64,000 bases of DNA from Olleya sp. Bg11-27 (GCF_002831645.1 NZ_CP025117.1:2495001-2559000), one strand, 5' to 3'; numbered from the stretch's first letter, positions 16,203-25,395 are shown. The notes: generated by a model from the letters alone, not told the origin. Translations and numbers: made by a program.

Positions 16203-17864
16203 TTATTTATCTTTTAGTTGTCTGATCTTAATATTAAGCGCAGCAAAAAATAATGTCGTAAATGGACTTAGCCAGTTAAAAATGGCATAAACAAAGTACT
16301 CACCAACACCAACACCTAAAACACCAGATTGATAAGCACCACAAGTATTCCATGGGATAAGCACAGAGGTTACTGTTCCAGAATCTTCTAATGTACGACT
16401 TAAGTTTTCTGGAGCAAGTCCTTTATCTTGGTATGCTTTTTTAAACATTTTACCTGGTATAACTAAAGCTAGGTATTGATCTGATGCAATTGCATTTAAT
16501 CCTAAACAACTAATGACTGTACTAGCAAATAATCCGAATACAGTAGTTGCTAGTTTTAAAAGTTCTTTTGTAATACGGGATAGGGCTCCAATGGCATCCA
16601 TGGTACCACCAAAAACCATGGCACAACATATTAGTAGAATCGTCCATAACATACCATTCATACCACCAGCACTAAATAACTTTTTTAATCTTTTGATGGT
16701 TATTAATTTTTCTAAGTTTTCAGCTTTAGCTTTAATAAGCGAAGCATCCTTATAATCTGGAGCTAAAAAGTTTTGAAGACTTTGTAGGGTATGTACACCT
16801 TTTAAGTCGTTGTCTGAAAATAGGTTTTTAAGCTCAGGGTCAGAGTTTACTTTTTCTATATCTGCGGCAGATAGATTAGCCAGGTATTCTGTATTATCAA
16901 TTTCGACATTGGTATCTGTTAATATAGATGTCACTACTGTTTTAGTAGAAGAATCGGTTATGTTTTCAATTAGTTTAGGTTGAAAGACAAATGCAAATAT
17001 CGCAGCCAATAACACACCGGATACTAATGCCGCTAAAGGTTTAACTTTAAAAAGTATTAAAACGACTACAGCCACTGGGACTAAAAAGAGTAGTGGTGTA
17101 ATATTGAAGTATTTATCAATGGTTCCTAAGATAAATGACGTATCAGAGGTACCAGTAGATTCAATACTCATACTCATAATAGAAAATGCGATTAGCGTGA
17201 TAATAACGGTAGGTATCGTCGTAATACTCATATATTTAATATGCGTAAATAAATCTGTACCGGCCATAGCAGGTGCTAAATTAGTCGTATCACTTAATGG
17301 TGACATTTTATCCCCAAAGTACGCGCCAGAGATTACCGCACCAGCAATCATACCTGGACTAATCCCTAAAGCTGTACCAATCCCAATTAAAGCAATACCA
17401 ACGGTTGCAGAGGTGGTCCAAGAACTTCCTGTAGCGATAGATATAACGGCACATATAACTACAGAAGCGGGTAAAAATATGGATGGATTTAATACTTGTA
17501 ATCCATAGTACACCATAGCGGGTATGACCCCACTAATTAACCAAGTTCCGGCTAAAGCACCAACTAAAAATAGTATCATGATAGGGACAAACACACTTTG
17601 TAGATTTTCCCAGATTTCTTTTACCATTAATCTATAATTCACTTTATTAACAAAACCAACAATTGCTGCGATAGCACCTGCGATTAATAAAATAAATTGA
17701 TTAGAATAACCGCCTAAGGCTTCTCCATCTGCTACAAATATATTGTAGGCTAGCATACACATTAACAAAACAACCGGTATTAATGCTTCCCAAATGTTAA
17801 GTTCTTTATTATCTATAATGGTTTGATCTTGGATGTCTATTTCCGAAAGATTGTCGTCTTGCAT
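16203..17864 (-). CDS. nhaC: Na+/H+ antiporter, NhaC family
   Basis: 553 residues, about 11-12 membrane helices. The family signature GDKMSPLSDTTNLAP lies at 184-198, with SGAYFG just before it and ATGSSWTTSATVG near 144-156. NhaC proteins exchange sodium for protons across the inner membrane for pH and salt balance, fitting a marine habitat. A polar segment at about 300-398 (including NVEIDNTEYLANLSAADIEK) sits between helices and is longer than usual for the family. Single-gene unit. Confidence 0.9.
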   Translation of the reverse strand: MQDDNLSEIDIQDQTIIDNKELNIWEALIPVVLLMCMLAYNIFVADGEALGGYSNQFILLIAGAIAAIVGFVNKVNYRLMVKEIWENLQSVFVPIMILFLVGALAGTWLISGVIPAMVYYGLQVLNPSIFLPASVVICAVISIATGSSWTTSATVGIALIGIGTALGISPGMIAGAVISGAYFGDKMSPLSDTTNLAPAMAGTDLFTHIKYMSITTIPTVIITLIAFSIMSMSIESTGTSDTSFILGTIDKYFNITPLLFLVPVAVVVLILFKVKPLAALVSGVLLAAIFAFVFQPKLIENITDSSTKTVVTSILTDTNVEIDNTEYLANLSAADIEKVNSDPELKNLFSDNDLKGVHTLQSLQNFLAPDYKDASLIKAKAENLEKLITIKRLKKLFSAGGMNGMLWTILLICCAMVFGGTMDAIGALSRITKELLKLATTVFGLFASTVISCLGLNAIASDQYLALVIPGKMFKKAYQDKGLAPENLSRTLEDSGTVTSVLIPWNTCGAYQSGVLGVGVGEYFVYAIFNWLSPFTTLFFAALNIKIRQLKDK

Positions 17865-18197
17865 TTAGTTAGTTTTTTTGGATATGTAATGTTACGATTT
17901 TACAAGAAGCTATGCAAATGGATTTGTGTACTGAAAATTAGTGAGTTAACGGTATTTGATAACTTAATAGGTTGGCGTAGTAACTTTTGACTTACAAACT
18001 GGAAAAAATGATAGAGATAATATAGCATTGTTAATGGGGGTAATTTGGAGTATAGTTTTAAGTGAAGTAGTAACTTAATGGTTGGTTTTGTAGTTTAGGA
18101 CTTAAAGTATTGAACTTGTTAGTTTAATGCGGGGAATATTTGAGATTATGCAATAGAAACGATTTATGTCAAGTATTGTGGTTTTATATGATTGTGA
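17865..18197. other. Intergenic region upstream of a coiled-coil fragment
   Basis: About 330 bp with no gene. Two loosely similar segments, near 17971 (GGTTGGCGTAGTAAC) and 18083 (GGTTGGTTTTGTAG), were noticed; the similarity is weak. It may contain decayed upstream parts of the fragment that follows. Confidence 0.35.
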
Positions 18198-18410
18198 CCA
18201 TTAGATACGGAAATTAAAAACAATGGATTTAGCGTTGATTTAAGTGAGTTGTCTTTGTCTTCACTTGAAAAATTAGAAGAACAATTTTTATACATTACAC
18301 AACTAAACAAAAAGATAAAGTCTCAAGATACTGTTATAGAGTCTCAAGACCAGAAAATTAAGAATTTAGAAGAAAGACTATTAAAAATAGAAGCGCTTTT
18401 ACAAAAATAA
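18198..18410 (+). pseudogene. Orphan C-terminal coiled-coil gene fragment
   Basis: An open frame of 70 codons directly follows a TGA at 18195 and ends at TAA 18408-18410, but contains no in-frame ATG. The peptide includes SLSSLEKLEEQFLYITQLNK and ends KNLEERLLKIEALLQK, a regular heptad coiled coil typical of the C-terminus of flavobacterial tail-fibre-domain (peptidase S74-like) exported proteins. I read it as the remnant of a deleted larger gene. A TTG at about 18246 could start a very short product, which seems less likely. Confidence 0.55.
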
Positions 18411-18430
18411 TCTTAATGTAGTGAAAGTAA

Positions 18431-18468
18431 AAAGCCTGAACATTAGTAATGTTCAGGCTTTTTTTTGT
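18431..18468. terminator. Bidirectional terminator
   Basis: Perfect 14-bp arms 18431-18444 and 18449-18462 (core GCCTGAACATT) around an AGTA loop with T-runs on both strands. It serves the coiled-coil fragment on the plus strand and the PLP enzyme gene on the minus strand. Confidence 0.9.
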
Positions 18469-18483
18469 TTAATTATTTATAGG

Positions 18484-19698
18484 TTATGCTATGTCGGTGT
18501 TTAAAATCCCCACTTTAACCATGCAGTTTTTCATCACCTCAAAAGTCCGTTGGATATCTGCATCTAATCCAATAGAAAATCTAATTAAACCATCGCTTAA
18601 TCCCATTGCTTTTTGTTCGTCTTCTGGTATTTCAGAAGACGTTGAGCTTCCAGGAGCAGAAAACAAAGTTTTGTAAAAGCCTAGACTTACCGCTAAATAG
18701 CCTAAGTTTTTCTCTTGCATAAGTTCCATCAACGCATTGGCTTTTTCAAGTGAACCAGCATCAATGGTTAACATACCACCAAAACCGTATTTGTCATTCA
18801 TCATACTTTTAAATAGAGAGTAAGAAGGATGCGATTGTAATCCAGGATAGACTGTTTTAATGTCTAATTGTTCAAATTGTTCAGCCAAAAAAGTAGCATT
18901 AAAACTGTGTTGTTGCATTCTGATATGTAACGTACGTAAGTTTTTTAATACTGAAGCCGCACGTAAGCTATCCATTGTGCTCCCTAATAACATACAAGCA
19001 CCATCGTTTACGCTACGTAAAGCATTGATAAATTCTTGTGTCCCACAAACGACACCACCAACCGTGTCGCTTGATCCATTGATAAATTTTGTTAAGCTAT
19101 GGATAACAACATCAGCTCCTAATTGGGCAGGGGATATTGATAATGGCGAAAACGTGTTGTCTACAACCAATGTTAAACTATGTTTTTTAGCTAAAGCGGC
19201 TAAACCTTTTATATCAGCAACCTCTAATAAAGGGTTACTAACGGACTCGCAATACAATACCTTGGTTTTTGGTGTAATAGCGGCTTCTACACGTTCTAAT
19301 TTTGTGATATCTACAAAACTAGTGGACAGACCAAATCTAGGTGTAAAGTTTTTTAAGAACGCGTAAGTCCCGCCATAAATGGTGCGACTGGATACAATAT
19401 GCTCTCCGGCACCACACAGTTGCATTAAAACAGCTGTAATGGCTCCCATGCCAGATGCGGTAACGTTTGCTGTTTCTGTACCTTCCATAGCTGCTAAAGC
19501 TTCGCCTAAATATAGATTAGAAGGGGTAGAGTGTCTAGAGTATAAATAACAGCCATCTGTATTACCTTCAAAGGTGTCAAACATGGTTTTTGCAGATAAA
19601 AAAGTGTATGTTGAAGAATCTGAAATAGAGGGGTTTACACCTCCGAATTCCCCAAAATATTGTAAGTCTTGAATGTTGTTTGCTGGTTTGAATGTCAT
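18484..19698 (-). CDS. Trans-sulfuration PLP enzyme (methionine gamma-lyase-like)
   Basis: Start at 19698 gives 404 residues beginning MTFKPANNIQ; the in-frame ATG at 19755 would add a hydrophobic stretch unlike the family. Cys/Met-metabolism PLP fold: SRHSTPSNLYLGEALAAMEG, SGMGAITAVL, VVDNTFSPL, and Lys204 in HSLTKFINGSSD as the Schiff-base lysine. Members include cystathionine gamma-synthase, gamma-lyase and methionine gamma-lyase; the divergent Lrp/AsnC gene suggests amino-acid-responsive breakdown of methionine or a related substrate. Exact reaction uncertain. Cytoplasmic. Confidence 0.85.
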   Translation of the reverse strand: MTFKPANNIQDLQYFGEFGGVNPSISDSSTYTFLSAKTMFDTFEGNTDGCYLYSRHSTPSNLYLGEALAAMEGTETANVTASGMGAITAVLMQLCGAGEHIVSSRTIYGGTYAFLKNFTPRFGLSTSFVDITKLERVEAAITPKTKVLYCESVSNPLLEVADIKGLAALAKKHSLTLVVDNTFSPLSISPAQLGADVVIHSLTKFINGSSDTVGGVVCGTQEFINALRSVNDGACMLLGSTMDSLRAASVLKNLRTLHIRMQQHSFNATFLAEQFEQLDIKTVYPGLQSHPSYSLFKSMMNDKYGFGGMLTIDAGSLEKANALMELMQEKNLGYLAVSLGFYKTLFSAPGSSTSSEIPEDEQKAMGLSDGLIRFSIGLDADIQRTFEVMKNCMVKVGILNTDIA

Positions 19699-19818
19699 AA
19701 TAATTGTTTTAGTGGTGATTACATCAAATATCAGAATTAATAGATTAATAATCAACAGATGTTTATTTATTAGGATTATAAAACTATTAATTGTTTAATT
19801 TGTAGAAAATAAATTATG

Positions 19819-19826
19819 TATATTTG
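19819..19826 (+). promoter_or_regulatory. -7 promoter element for the Lrp/AsnC gene
   Basis: TATATTTG with a TTG at 19800-19802, 16 bp upstream, a fair match to the Bacteroidetes TTG/TAnnTTTG pair. It is 34 bp before the ATG at 19861, in the 160-bp divergent region shared with the PLP enzyme gene. Confidence 0.55.
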
Positions 19827-19860
19827 AAATTATAACTCATACACTGAAAATTTTTCCATA

Positions 19861-20319
19861 ATGACCTTTGATGCTATAGACAGAAAACTCCTGCAATTAC
19901 TACAAAATGATAGTAAACAGACTAATAAACAACTCTCTAATAAACTTAATTTATCTGTTACAGCAGTTTTTGAGCGAATTAAAAAATTAGAAAACAATGG
20001 GGTTATAAACAAGTACGTTGCTCTAGTTAAAAAGGAGACAGTAGAAAAAAGCTTTGTTGCGTTTTGTCACATTAAGTTGTCGCAACATATTCAAGCGTAT
20101 GTTGTTCAGTTTGAAAAAGAGGTGACCAATTTAACAGAGGTGTTAGAGTGTCACCATATTAGTGGAGATTATGATTACCTTTTAAAGGTTCTGGTTAAAG
20201 ACATGGAAGCTTTTAGAGAGTTTATGGTCGAAAAATTAACCAACATTAATCATATCGGGAGTACACATAGTATGTTTGTAATCAGTGAAGTTAAAAGTAC
20301 GACAGCGATACCTATTTAA
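19861..20319 (+). CDS. Lrp/AsnC family transcriptional regulator
   Basis: 152 residues. N-terminal helix-turn-helix (about 5-50: FDAIDRKLLQLLQNDSKQTN, LSVTAVFERIKKLE) and C-terminal RAM ligand-binding domain (about 65-150, with HHISGDYDYLLKV). Lrp-type regulators sense amino acids and often control a divergent metabolic gene; here the divergent neighbour is the PLP Cys/Met enzyme, making methionine or a relative the likely effector (inference). Confidence 0.93.
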   Translation: MTFDAIDRKLLQLLQNDSKQTNKQLSNKLNLSVTAVFERIKKLENNGVINKYVALVKKETVEKSFVAFCHIKLSQHIQAYVVQFEKEVTNLTEVLECHHISGDYDYLLKVLVKDMEAFREFMVEKLTNINHIGSTHSMFVISEVKSTTAIPI

Positions 20320-20388
20320 TAAATGGCACATGATTTGTGTTAAATAAAAATATTAAAAAGAAGGCTAGTTTAGTCTAATTTAGTTTTG

Positions 20389-20420
20389 TGTGATTATTTT
20401 TTAATTAAAAAATAATCACA
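20389..20420. repeat. 32-bp perfect AT-rich palindrome
   Basis: TGTGATTATTTTTTAA and its exact reverse complement, centred at 20404/20405. It lies between the Lrp/AsnC and S41 peptidase genes. It could be a terminator for the former (no extra T-run follows) or a protein-binding site near the promoter of the latter. Confidence 0.6.
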
Positions 20421-20491
20421 GATCAAAGCAACCCTTTCTTCTTTTTTTACGTCTTTATAAATAAATACAATCATTTAAAATCGCTAGTATT

Positions 20492-22105
20492 ATGAGAAAG
20501 TTGTTTAGTTACCTGAGTATTATATTATTGTTAGTCTCTTGTAATAGTATAGAGACCTATAACTTGCAAGTCACCAAACAGCACACTGTACAGGATTTAC
20601 ATGCTGATATTGACGCTATTTATAATCAGTTAAAACGTAATCATCCACATTTATACCAATTTAATTCAAAAGAAACTTTAGATTTTAAGTTTGATAGTTT
20701 AAAAACGGCGATTACTACACCAATGGATAGTCGTACGTTTTATAAGCAATTAGCAGAGGTTACAAAATATGTCGGTCAAGGACACTTCTCTATAACACCT
20801 CCGTCAAAAAGATATAATAAAAAAGAAAGAGATAAGCTTAATACTTTAAAGTTTGGTCTCGATTTTTTAGAGTTTGAATATTTAGATGATGTCCTTTTTA
20901 TTGTAGATGCCTTAGGTCAGGATTCTGTTTTGATTAATGCCGAAGTTTTAAAAATTGAAAATGACACTCCTCAAAAATTAATAAAAGAATACAAGCGTAT
21001 TATTGCTTCAGATGGTTACAATACAACATTCCATAATAGAGTAGTAGGTAGGCGTTTTTTTAATTATTACACCAATGATAAGGGGCGTTTTGATAGTATT
21101 TCTTTGACCTTAAAAACAACAGATTCTACTTTTATAAAAAAATATAAAAGAGTTAATACTAAAGATAGTACAGCGTTAGGTTTAGATACAAATGAGGGAT
21201 TAGCAATTGTAAAAAAAGACACAATAAAACTAACAAAAGCGGAGCGTAAAGCTAAAAAAACAAAAGCTAAAGCTTTAAGGGAATTTAATAGTAAATATGG
21301 CTATACCCCGATACCTTTTTTTCATGAAGTAAAAAGGTATAATAGGAATTTAAATTTTGTTGGCAAAGATAGTACCGTAGCATTATTAAAAATTAAATCT
21401 TTTACTAGAGGTGATTATGAACGTTTTTATGATGATGCTTTTGCAACGTTAGATTCTCTAAAAACTAAAACATTAATTATTGATTTAAGAAATAACTTTG
21501 GAGGACGCCTATCTGAAATCGCCTATTTATATTCATATCTTTCAGATCAAAATTTTACGTTTATTAATAAAAGTGAAACGAAAACTAGATTGCCATTTCT
21601 AAAAAGTATGATGAGTAATTCTAAACCTTTTGGAGTTAAAGTTTTGGCAGGTGTTTTATCTCCTGTTATAGCTCCTATAGAGTTTTTTAAAAGTAGTAAA
21701 AAGGATGGTAAACTGTATTATGGATTAAAACAAGCAAAGGTTAGTGAGCCTAAACCATTAAATTTTAAAGGTAAAATGTATGTACTAATTAATGGTAACT
21801 CATTTTCTTCATCATCAGTATTATCTTCTCAACTTCATGGTACGCAACGTGCTACTTTTGTTGGAGAAGAGACGGGTGGCGCATATAACGGGACTGTTGC
21901 AGGATTAATGAAAAGGTATATATTGCCTAATACTAAAGTAGAAGCTAGGATAGGATTGTTATATATGGATACTAAGCAAAAAATGAGTACCGATGGTTAT
22001 GGAGTAAAACCAGATGTGAAAATAACGCCAACTTATCAAGATCGTTTAAATAATAATGATCCAGAATTACGTTGGGTTTTAGAAGATATTGAGGGGCAAA
22101 AGTAA
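20492..22105 (+). CDS. S41 family peptidase lipoprotein
   Basis: 537 residues. Lipoprotein signal with Cys17 (LLLVSC). C-terminal half carries the S41 (tail-specific/C-terminal processing protease) core: TLIIDLRNNFGGRLSEIAYL, then NGNSFSSSSVLSSQL with the catalytic Ser and FVGEETGGAYNG. No obvious PDZ domain; the N-terminal part (about 30-250) is family-typical but has a Lys-rich insertion (KAERKAKKTKAKA). Probably processes periplasmic or surface proteins. Single-gene unit. Confidence 0.88.
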   Translation: MRKLFSYLSIILLLVSCNSIETYNLQVTKQHTVQDLHADIDAIYNQLKRNHPHLYQFNSKETLDFKFDSLKTAITTPMDSRTFYKQLAEVTKYVGQGHFSITPPSKRYNKKERDKLNTLKFGLDFLEFEYLDDVLFIVDALGQDSVLINAEVLKIENDTPQKLIKEYKRIIASDGYNTTFHNRVVGRRFFNYYTNDKGRFDSISLTLKTTDSTFIKKYKRVNTKDSTALGLDTNEGLAIVKKDTIKLTKAERKAKKTKAKALREFNSKYGYTPIPFFHEVKRYNRNLNFVGKDSTVALLKIKSFTRGDYERFYDDAFATLDSLKTKTLIIDLRNNFGGRLSEIAYLYSYLSDQNFTFINKSETKTRLPFLKSMMSNSKPFGVKVLAGVLSPVIAPIEFFKSSKKDGKLYYGLKQAKVSEPKPLNFKGKMYVLINGNSFSSSSVLSSQLHGTQRATFVGEETGGAYNGTVAGLMKRYILPNTKVEARIGLLYMDTKQKMSTDGYGVKPDVKITPTYQDRLNNNDPELRWVLEDIEGQK

Positions 22106-22215
22106 ATTTGGATATTTAATTAGACTTTATGGGTTATTGCGACATACAGTTTTCATTTGTCTATAATTATTATAAAATTAGCATTAAGTCGTTAGTAAAT
22201 AATCATTCAAAATCG

Positions 22216-22223
22216 TACTTTTG
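22216..22223 (+). promoter_or_regulatory. -7 promoter element for lpdA
   Basis: TACTTTTG matches TAnnTTTG and is 53 bp upstream of the ATG at 22277. The 5' leader contains a CCGCGAAAGCG element at 22249. Confidence 0.5.
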
Positions 22224-22276
22224 TTTTAGGTTTTAACAATAATAATTTCCGCGAAAGCGAAAAAAAATATAAAAAT

Positions 22277-23677
22277 ATGAGTCAATACGATGTAGCAATT
22301 ATAGGTTCTGGTCCTGGTGGATATGTAGCCGCAATACGTTGCGCACAATTAGGAATGAAAACTGCAATTATTGAAAAATACTCAACATTAGGTGGTACAT
22401 GTCTTAATGTTGGATGTATCCCAAGTAAAGCATTATTAGCCTCTTCACATCACTATGAAGAAGCAACAAAACACTTTGAAGACCATGGAATTGAAATTCC
22501 GGGAGAGATCAAAGTCAATTTAGAAAAAATGATTGGTCGTAAGCAAGCTGTTGTGGATCAAACAACAGGTGGTATTGACTTTTTAATGAAGAAAAACAAC
22601 ATTGACGTTTTTACTGGTGTTGGAAGTTTTAAAGATGCGACTCATATTACTATTGAAGGTGAAGAAACGACTGTAATTGAAGCAAAAAACACCATTATTG
22701 CTACAGGAAGTAAGCCGTCAAGTTTACCATTTATTACTTTAGATAAAGAGCGTATCATTACCTCTACTGAAGCTTTAAAACTTAAAGAAATCCCTAAGCA
22801 CATGATTGTGATTGGTGGTGGTGTTATTGGTTTAGAGTTAGGTCAAGTATACAGACGTTTAGGAGCAGAGGTGACTGTAATAGAATATCAAGACAGAATT
22901 TTACCTACAATGGATGCTTCATTATCTAAAGAGTTGAATAAAGTCTTTAAAAAGGCTAAGTTTAAAATGATGTTGTCTCATAAAGTACAGTCTGTAGAGC
23001 GTGTAGGTGATGAGGTGATTGTTAAAGCAGAAAACAAAAAAGGAGAGGTTGTCGAGTTTAAAGGAGACTATTGTTTAGTATCTGTAGGACGTAAACCTTT
23101 TACAGATGGTTTAAATGCTGAAGCAGCTGGTGTAAAATTAACAGATAGAGGACAAGTTGAAGTTAATGAACATTTACAAACAAATGTGTCTAATATCTAT
23201 GCTATCGGAGATGTTGTAAAAGGTGCAATGTTAGCGCATAAAGCTGAAGAAGAAGGTGTTTTTGTTGCAGAAACGTTAGCTGGTCAAAAACCACATATCG
23301 ATTATAACTTAATTCCTGGTGTTGTGTATACATGGCCAGAAGTTGCTGCAGTTGGTCAAACTGAAGAAGAGTTAAAAGAAGCTGGTGTAGATTATAAAGT
23401 TGGTCAATTCCCGTTTAGAGCATTAGGTCGTGCTAGAGCAGGAGGGGACTTAGATGGTTTTGTTAAAATATTAGCAGACAAAAAAACGGATGAAGTTTTA
23501 GGTGTACATATGATTGGCGCACGTTGTGCCGATTTAATTGCAGAAGCAGTAACTGCTATGGAGTTTAGAGCATCTGCAGAAGATATTTCTCGTATGTCAC
23601 ACGCACATCCAACGTTTGCAGAAGCAGTAAAGGAAGCAGCATTAGCCGCAACTGGAGATCGTGCTTTGCATGTTTAG
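22277..23677 (+). CDS. lpdA: Dihydrolipoyl dehydrogenase (E3)
   Basis: 466 residues, full length. FAD-binding GSGPGGYVAAI at 10-20, redox pair Cys42/Cys47 in GGTCLNVGCIPSK, NAD-binding GGGVIGLELG, and the C-terminal dimer motif HAHPTFAEAVKEA with the catalytic His-Glu pair. Re-oxidises dihydrolipoamide for pyruvate, 2-oxoglutarate and branched-chain dehydrogenase complexes in the cytoplasm. Encoded alone here, with its own promoter and terminator, as is common in flavobacteria. Confidence 0.97.
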   Translation: MSQYDVAIIGSGPGGYVAAIRCAQLGMKTAIIEKYSTLGGTCLNVGCIPSKALLASSHHYEEATKHFEDHGIEIPGEIKVNLEKMIGRKQAVVDQTTGGIDFLMKKNNIDVFTGVGSFKDATHITIEGEETTVIEAKNTIIATGSKPSSLPFITLDKERIITSTEALKLKEIPKHMIVIGGGVIGLELGQVYRRLGAEVTVIEYQDRILPTMDASLSKELNKVFKKAKFKMMLSHKVQSVERVGDEVIVKAENKKGEVVEFKGDYCLVSVGRKPFTDGLNAEAAGVKLTDRGQVEVNEHLQTNVSNIYAIGDVVKGAMLAHKAEEEGVFVAETLAGQKPHIDYNLIPGVVYTWPEVAAVGQTEEELKEAGVDYKVGQFPFRALGRARAGGDLDGFVKILADKKTDEVLGVHMIGARCADLIAEAVTAMEFRASAEDISRMSHAHPTFAEAVKEAALAATGDRALHV

Positions 23678-23720
23678 AGAGTAGATTTAAATGTCGCAAT
23701 CACAAAAAATATATAATATG

Positions 23721-23750
23721 AAAAGCAAACCGAACGGTTTGCTTTTTTTT
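23721..23750 (+). terminator. Terminator of lpdA
   Basis: Arms 23721-23732 and 23735-23746 (core GCAAACCG/CGGTTTGC) followed by a T-run. Confidence 0.85.
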
Positions 23751-23820
23751 TGATAAATAAACGGCTAATAGATTGATAGTTATAAGATAAAACTTTATTT
23801 TGCCTTGATTAAATATAACT

Positions 23821-24522
23821 ATGAGTATTTCAGCAAAACTATATATAGAAGACCAGGTTTTTAATGTCTTAAAATTTGGTTTTAAATTTAACCAAAAATC
23901 TAGTGCTAGCGGGTACCCGTCCGCCACAACCACAGGAGGGCAGTTTGATATTGTTATTGAATCTACTAAGGACCCTTTGTTTTTTGAATGGATGACATCA
24001 GGCGATATGCTGTCAAAAGCTAAAATAGAAATTTCTCAATCGTTTGTATTTGGAAAAACAAGGAAGATTGAGCTTTTAGACGTGTATTGTTTACAATTTC
24101 AAGAAAAATTTGATGGGATAAATAGTCAACCAATGCAATCGTTTTTACGTCTATCTCCAGCAATAATGTTACAAGATGGCGTTAAGATTTTTGAGTGGTA
24201 CTGGAAGGTTACGGATTTGGAGGCTAATGCAGAAGACACCGTTCTTGATAATGCTGAGCCTAAATTATTAAGTTATCATATTGAAGATTTAGAGAACAAT
24301 ATTATAGAAGAAAAAACGATTAAAGAGAATCAAGAAATTTATCTTGTTATTAATTCTGAAAATACGCAGGGTGAGATTTCGGATATAGATTTAGATAATA
24401 GCGCCATAGATTTTGAGTACAATGGGGAATGGATGGAAGATGATATTATTCGTGATATTGTCTTAAATGATAATTTTACTAAGGTTAAACTAAAAGCTGT
24501 TAAGCAACAACAACAAAACTAA
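23821..24522 (+). CDS. tssD: Type VI secretion tube protein TssD (Hcp-like) with C-terminal extension
   Basis: 233 residues. Residues 1-140 match the Bacteroidetes TssD/Hcp family: MSISAKLYIEDQVFNVLKF, a GYPSATTTGGQFDIVI loop, FFEWMTSGDMLSKAKIEI, and SPAIMLQDGVKIFEWYW. Hcp rings build the inner tube of the type VI apparatus. Residues about 145-233 form an extra, probably Ig-like beta-sandwich (PKLLSYHIED, QEIYLVINSEN) that could carry cargo. No other tss genes are in the window, so this is an orphan tube gene. Its stop is only 2 bp from the next ATG, which strongly couples it to the candidate effector. Confidence 0.85.
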   Translation: MSISAKLYIEDQVFNVLKFGFKFNQKSSASGYPSATTTGGQFDIVIESTKDPLFFEWMTSGDMLSKAKIEISQSFVFGKTRKIELLDVYCLQFQEKFDGINSQPMQSFLRLSPAIMLQDGVKIFEWYWKVTDLEANAEDTVLDNAEPKLLSYHIEDLENNIIEEKTIKENQEIYLVINSENTQGEISDIDLDNSAIDFEYNGEWMEDDIIRDIVLNDNFTKVKLKAVKQQQQN

Positions 24523-24524
24523 CT

Positions 24525-25316
24525 ATGGGAACAATAACATTAAGAGATTACCCAAATGAAATACTTCAATTTGAACTACCAGAAGTTGAGAGTGATATAA
24601 TAAGAATCCATATCCATATGGTTAGAATTTATAATGATGGTACCACTATATTAAGTGTTATTAAAATGACTATTGGAGGTGATAATTATTATTACACATC
24701 TGTGTCTAACGATGAAGTACATGCCTCTCCTGCAAGAGCAGGTTCTTATCAAGGGTATTTAATAAGACGTTCTGATAATGAGGGTTCTAATCATGTGGCA
24801 GACAGTCAACCGACAAAGCAGAGAATTGAAAATATATTTAAAAAACTAAATGTTTTTGATGAAAGGTTACCAGTAGAATTTCAAAATGGAAAAGAAAATT
24901 ATAATTATGGTAAGCATAATGGTTTAAGAATTTTCGATTCTAATGTAAAAGGTGGTCCTACAAAAAGTGGAGGTTATATATTAAAAGGTGGTAGTAGATT
25001 TTTTCATGTAGGAAAATTCTATTTCCACAGTCATGGTTGCGAGTCTCTTGGAGAAAGTATTGAGTATGATTTTAAAGCAACTAGCGAAGATGGTAAAAAG
25101 GGATTATTTGGAATAGAAGAAACAACGAGTGCAGTAGCAAATTTTTTAGATAATATTATTAAAGTTTACGAGGAAAATGTCGAAAAAGAGCAACAATCAA
25201 CGATACATATAGATATTGAAGTTGAAGATAATATTCAAGAGAATTTAAGCAAAACTGAGAAAATTAAACCTGAAGAGTTATATACTAATTTATATCCGCC
25301 TCCGATAAAAGAGTAA
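24525..25316 (+). CDS. Candidate type VI effector linked to TssD
   Basis: 263 residues with no signal peptide. No named family is certain, but the centre carries a GGSRFFHVGKFYFHSHGCES segment (His161, His168, His170, Cys172) resembling the His/Cys arrangement of peptidoglycan-active or DUF5675-like domains. The C-terminal third is acidic and probably helical. It begins 2 bp after tssD and is followed by two related exported proteins, the arrangement expected of cargo effector plus immunity. Effector function, target and enzymatic class are inferences. Confidence 0.6.
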   Translation: MGTITLRDYPNEILQFELPEVESDIIRIHIHMVRIYNDGTTILSVIKMTIGGDNYYYTSVSNDEVHASPARAGSYQGYLIRRSDNEGSNHVADSQPTKQRIENIFKKLNVFDERLPVEFQNGKENYNYGKHNGLRIFDSNVKGGPTKSGGYILKGGSRFFHVGKFYFHSHGCESLGESIEYDFKATSEDGKKGLFGIEETTSAVANFLDNIIKVYEENVEKEQQSTIHIDIEVEDNIQENLSKTEKIKPEELYTNLYPPPIKE

Positions 25317-25395
25317 CCTTGTTGTAAGGCAGAAATTTTTGGATTAAATTCTACTAAAATACAGATCGAAGAAATAGATTTAAATAAGCAATAAA

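Noticed and set aside
17971-18100. Direct repeat pair GGTTGG...
   Set aside because: Only short, scattered matches; compatible with chance in AT-rich sequence.
19698-19755. Longer start of the PLP enzyme gene at 19755
   Set aside because: The added residues are hydrophobic and unlike the conserved N-terminus of the family; the ATG at 19698 fits better.
20389-20420. CRP-type operator
   Set aside because: TGTGA and TCACA ends are too far apart (22 bp between them, not 6).
23821-24522. Phage tail tube gene
   Set aside because: Sequence fits the Bacteroidetes TssD/Hcp family, and no other phage gene is present.
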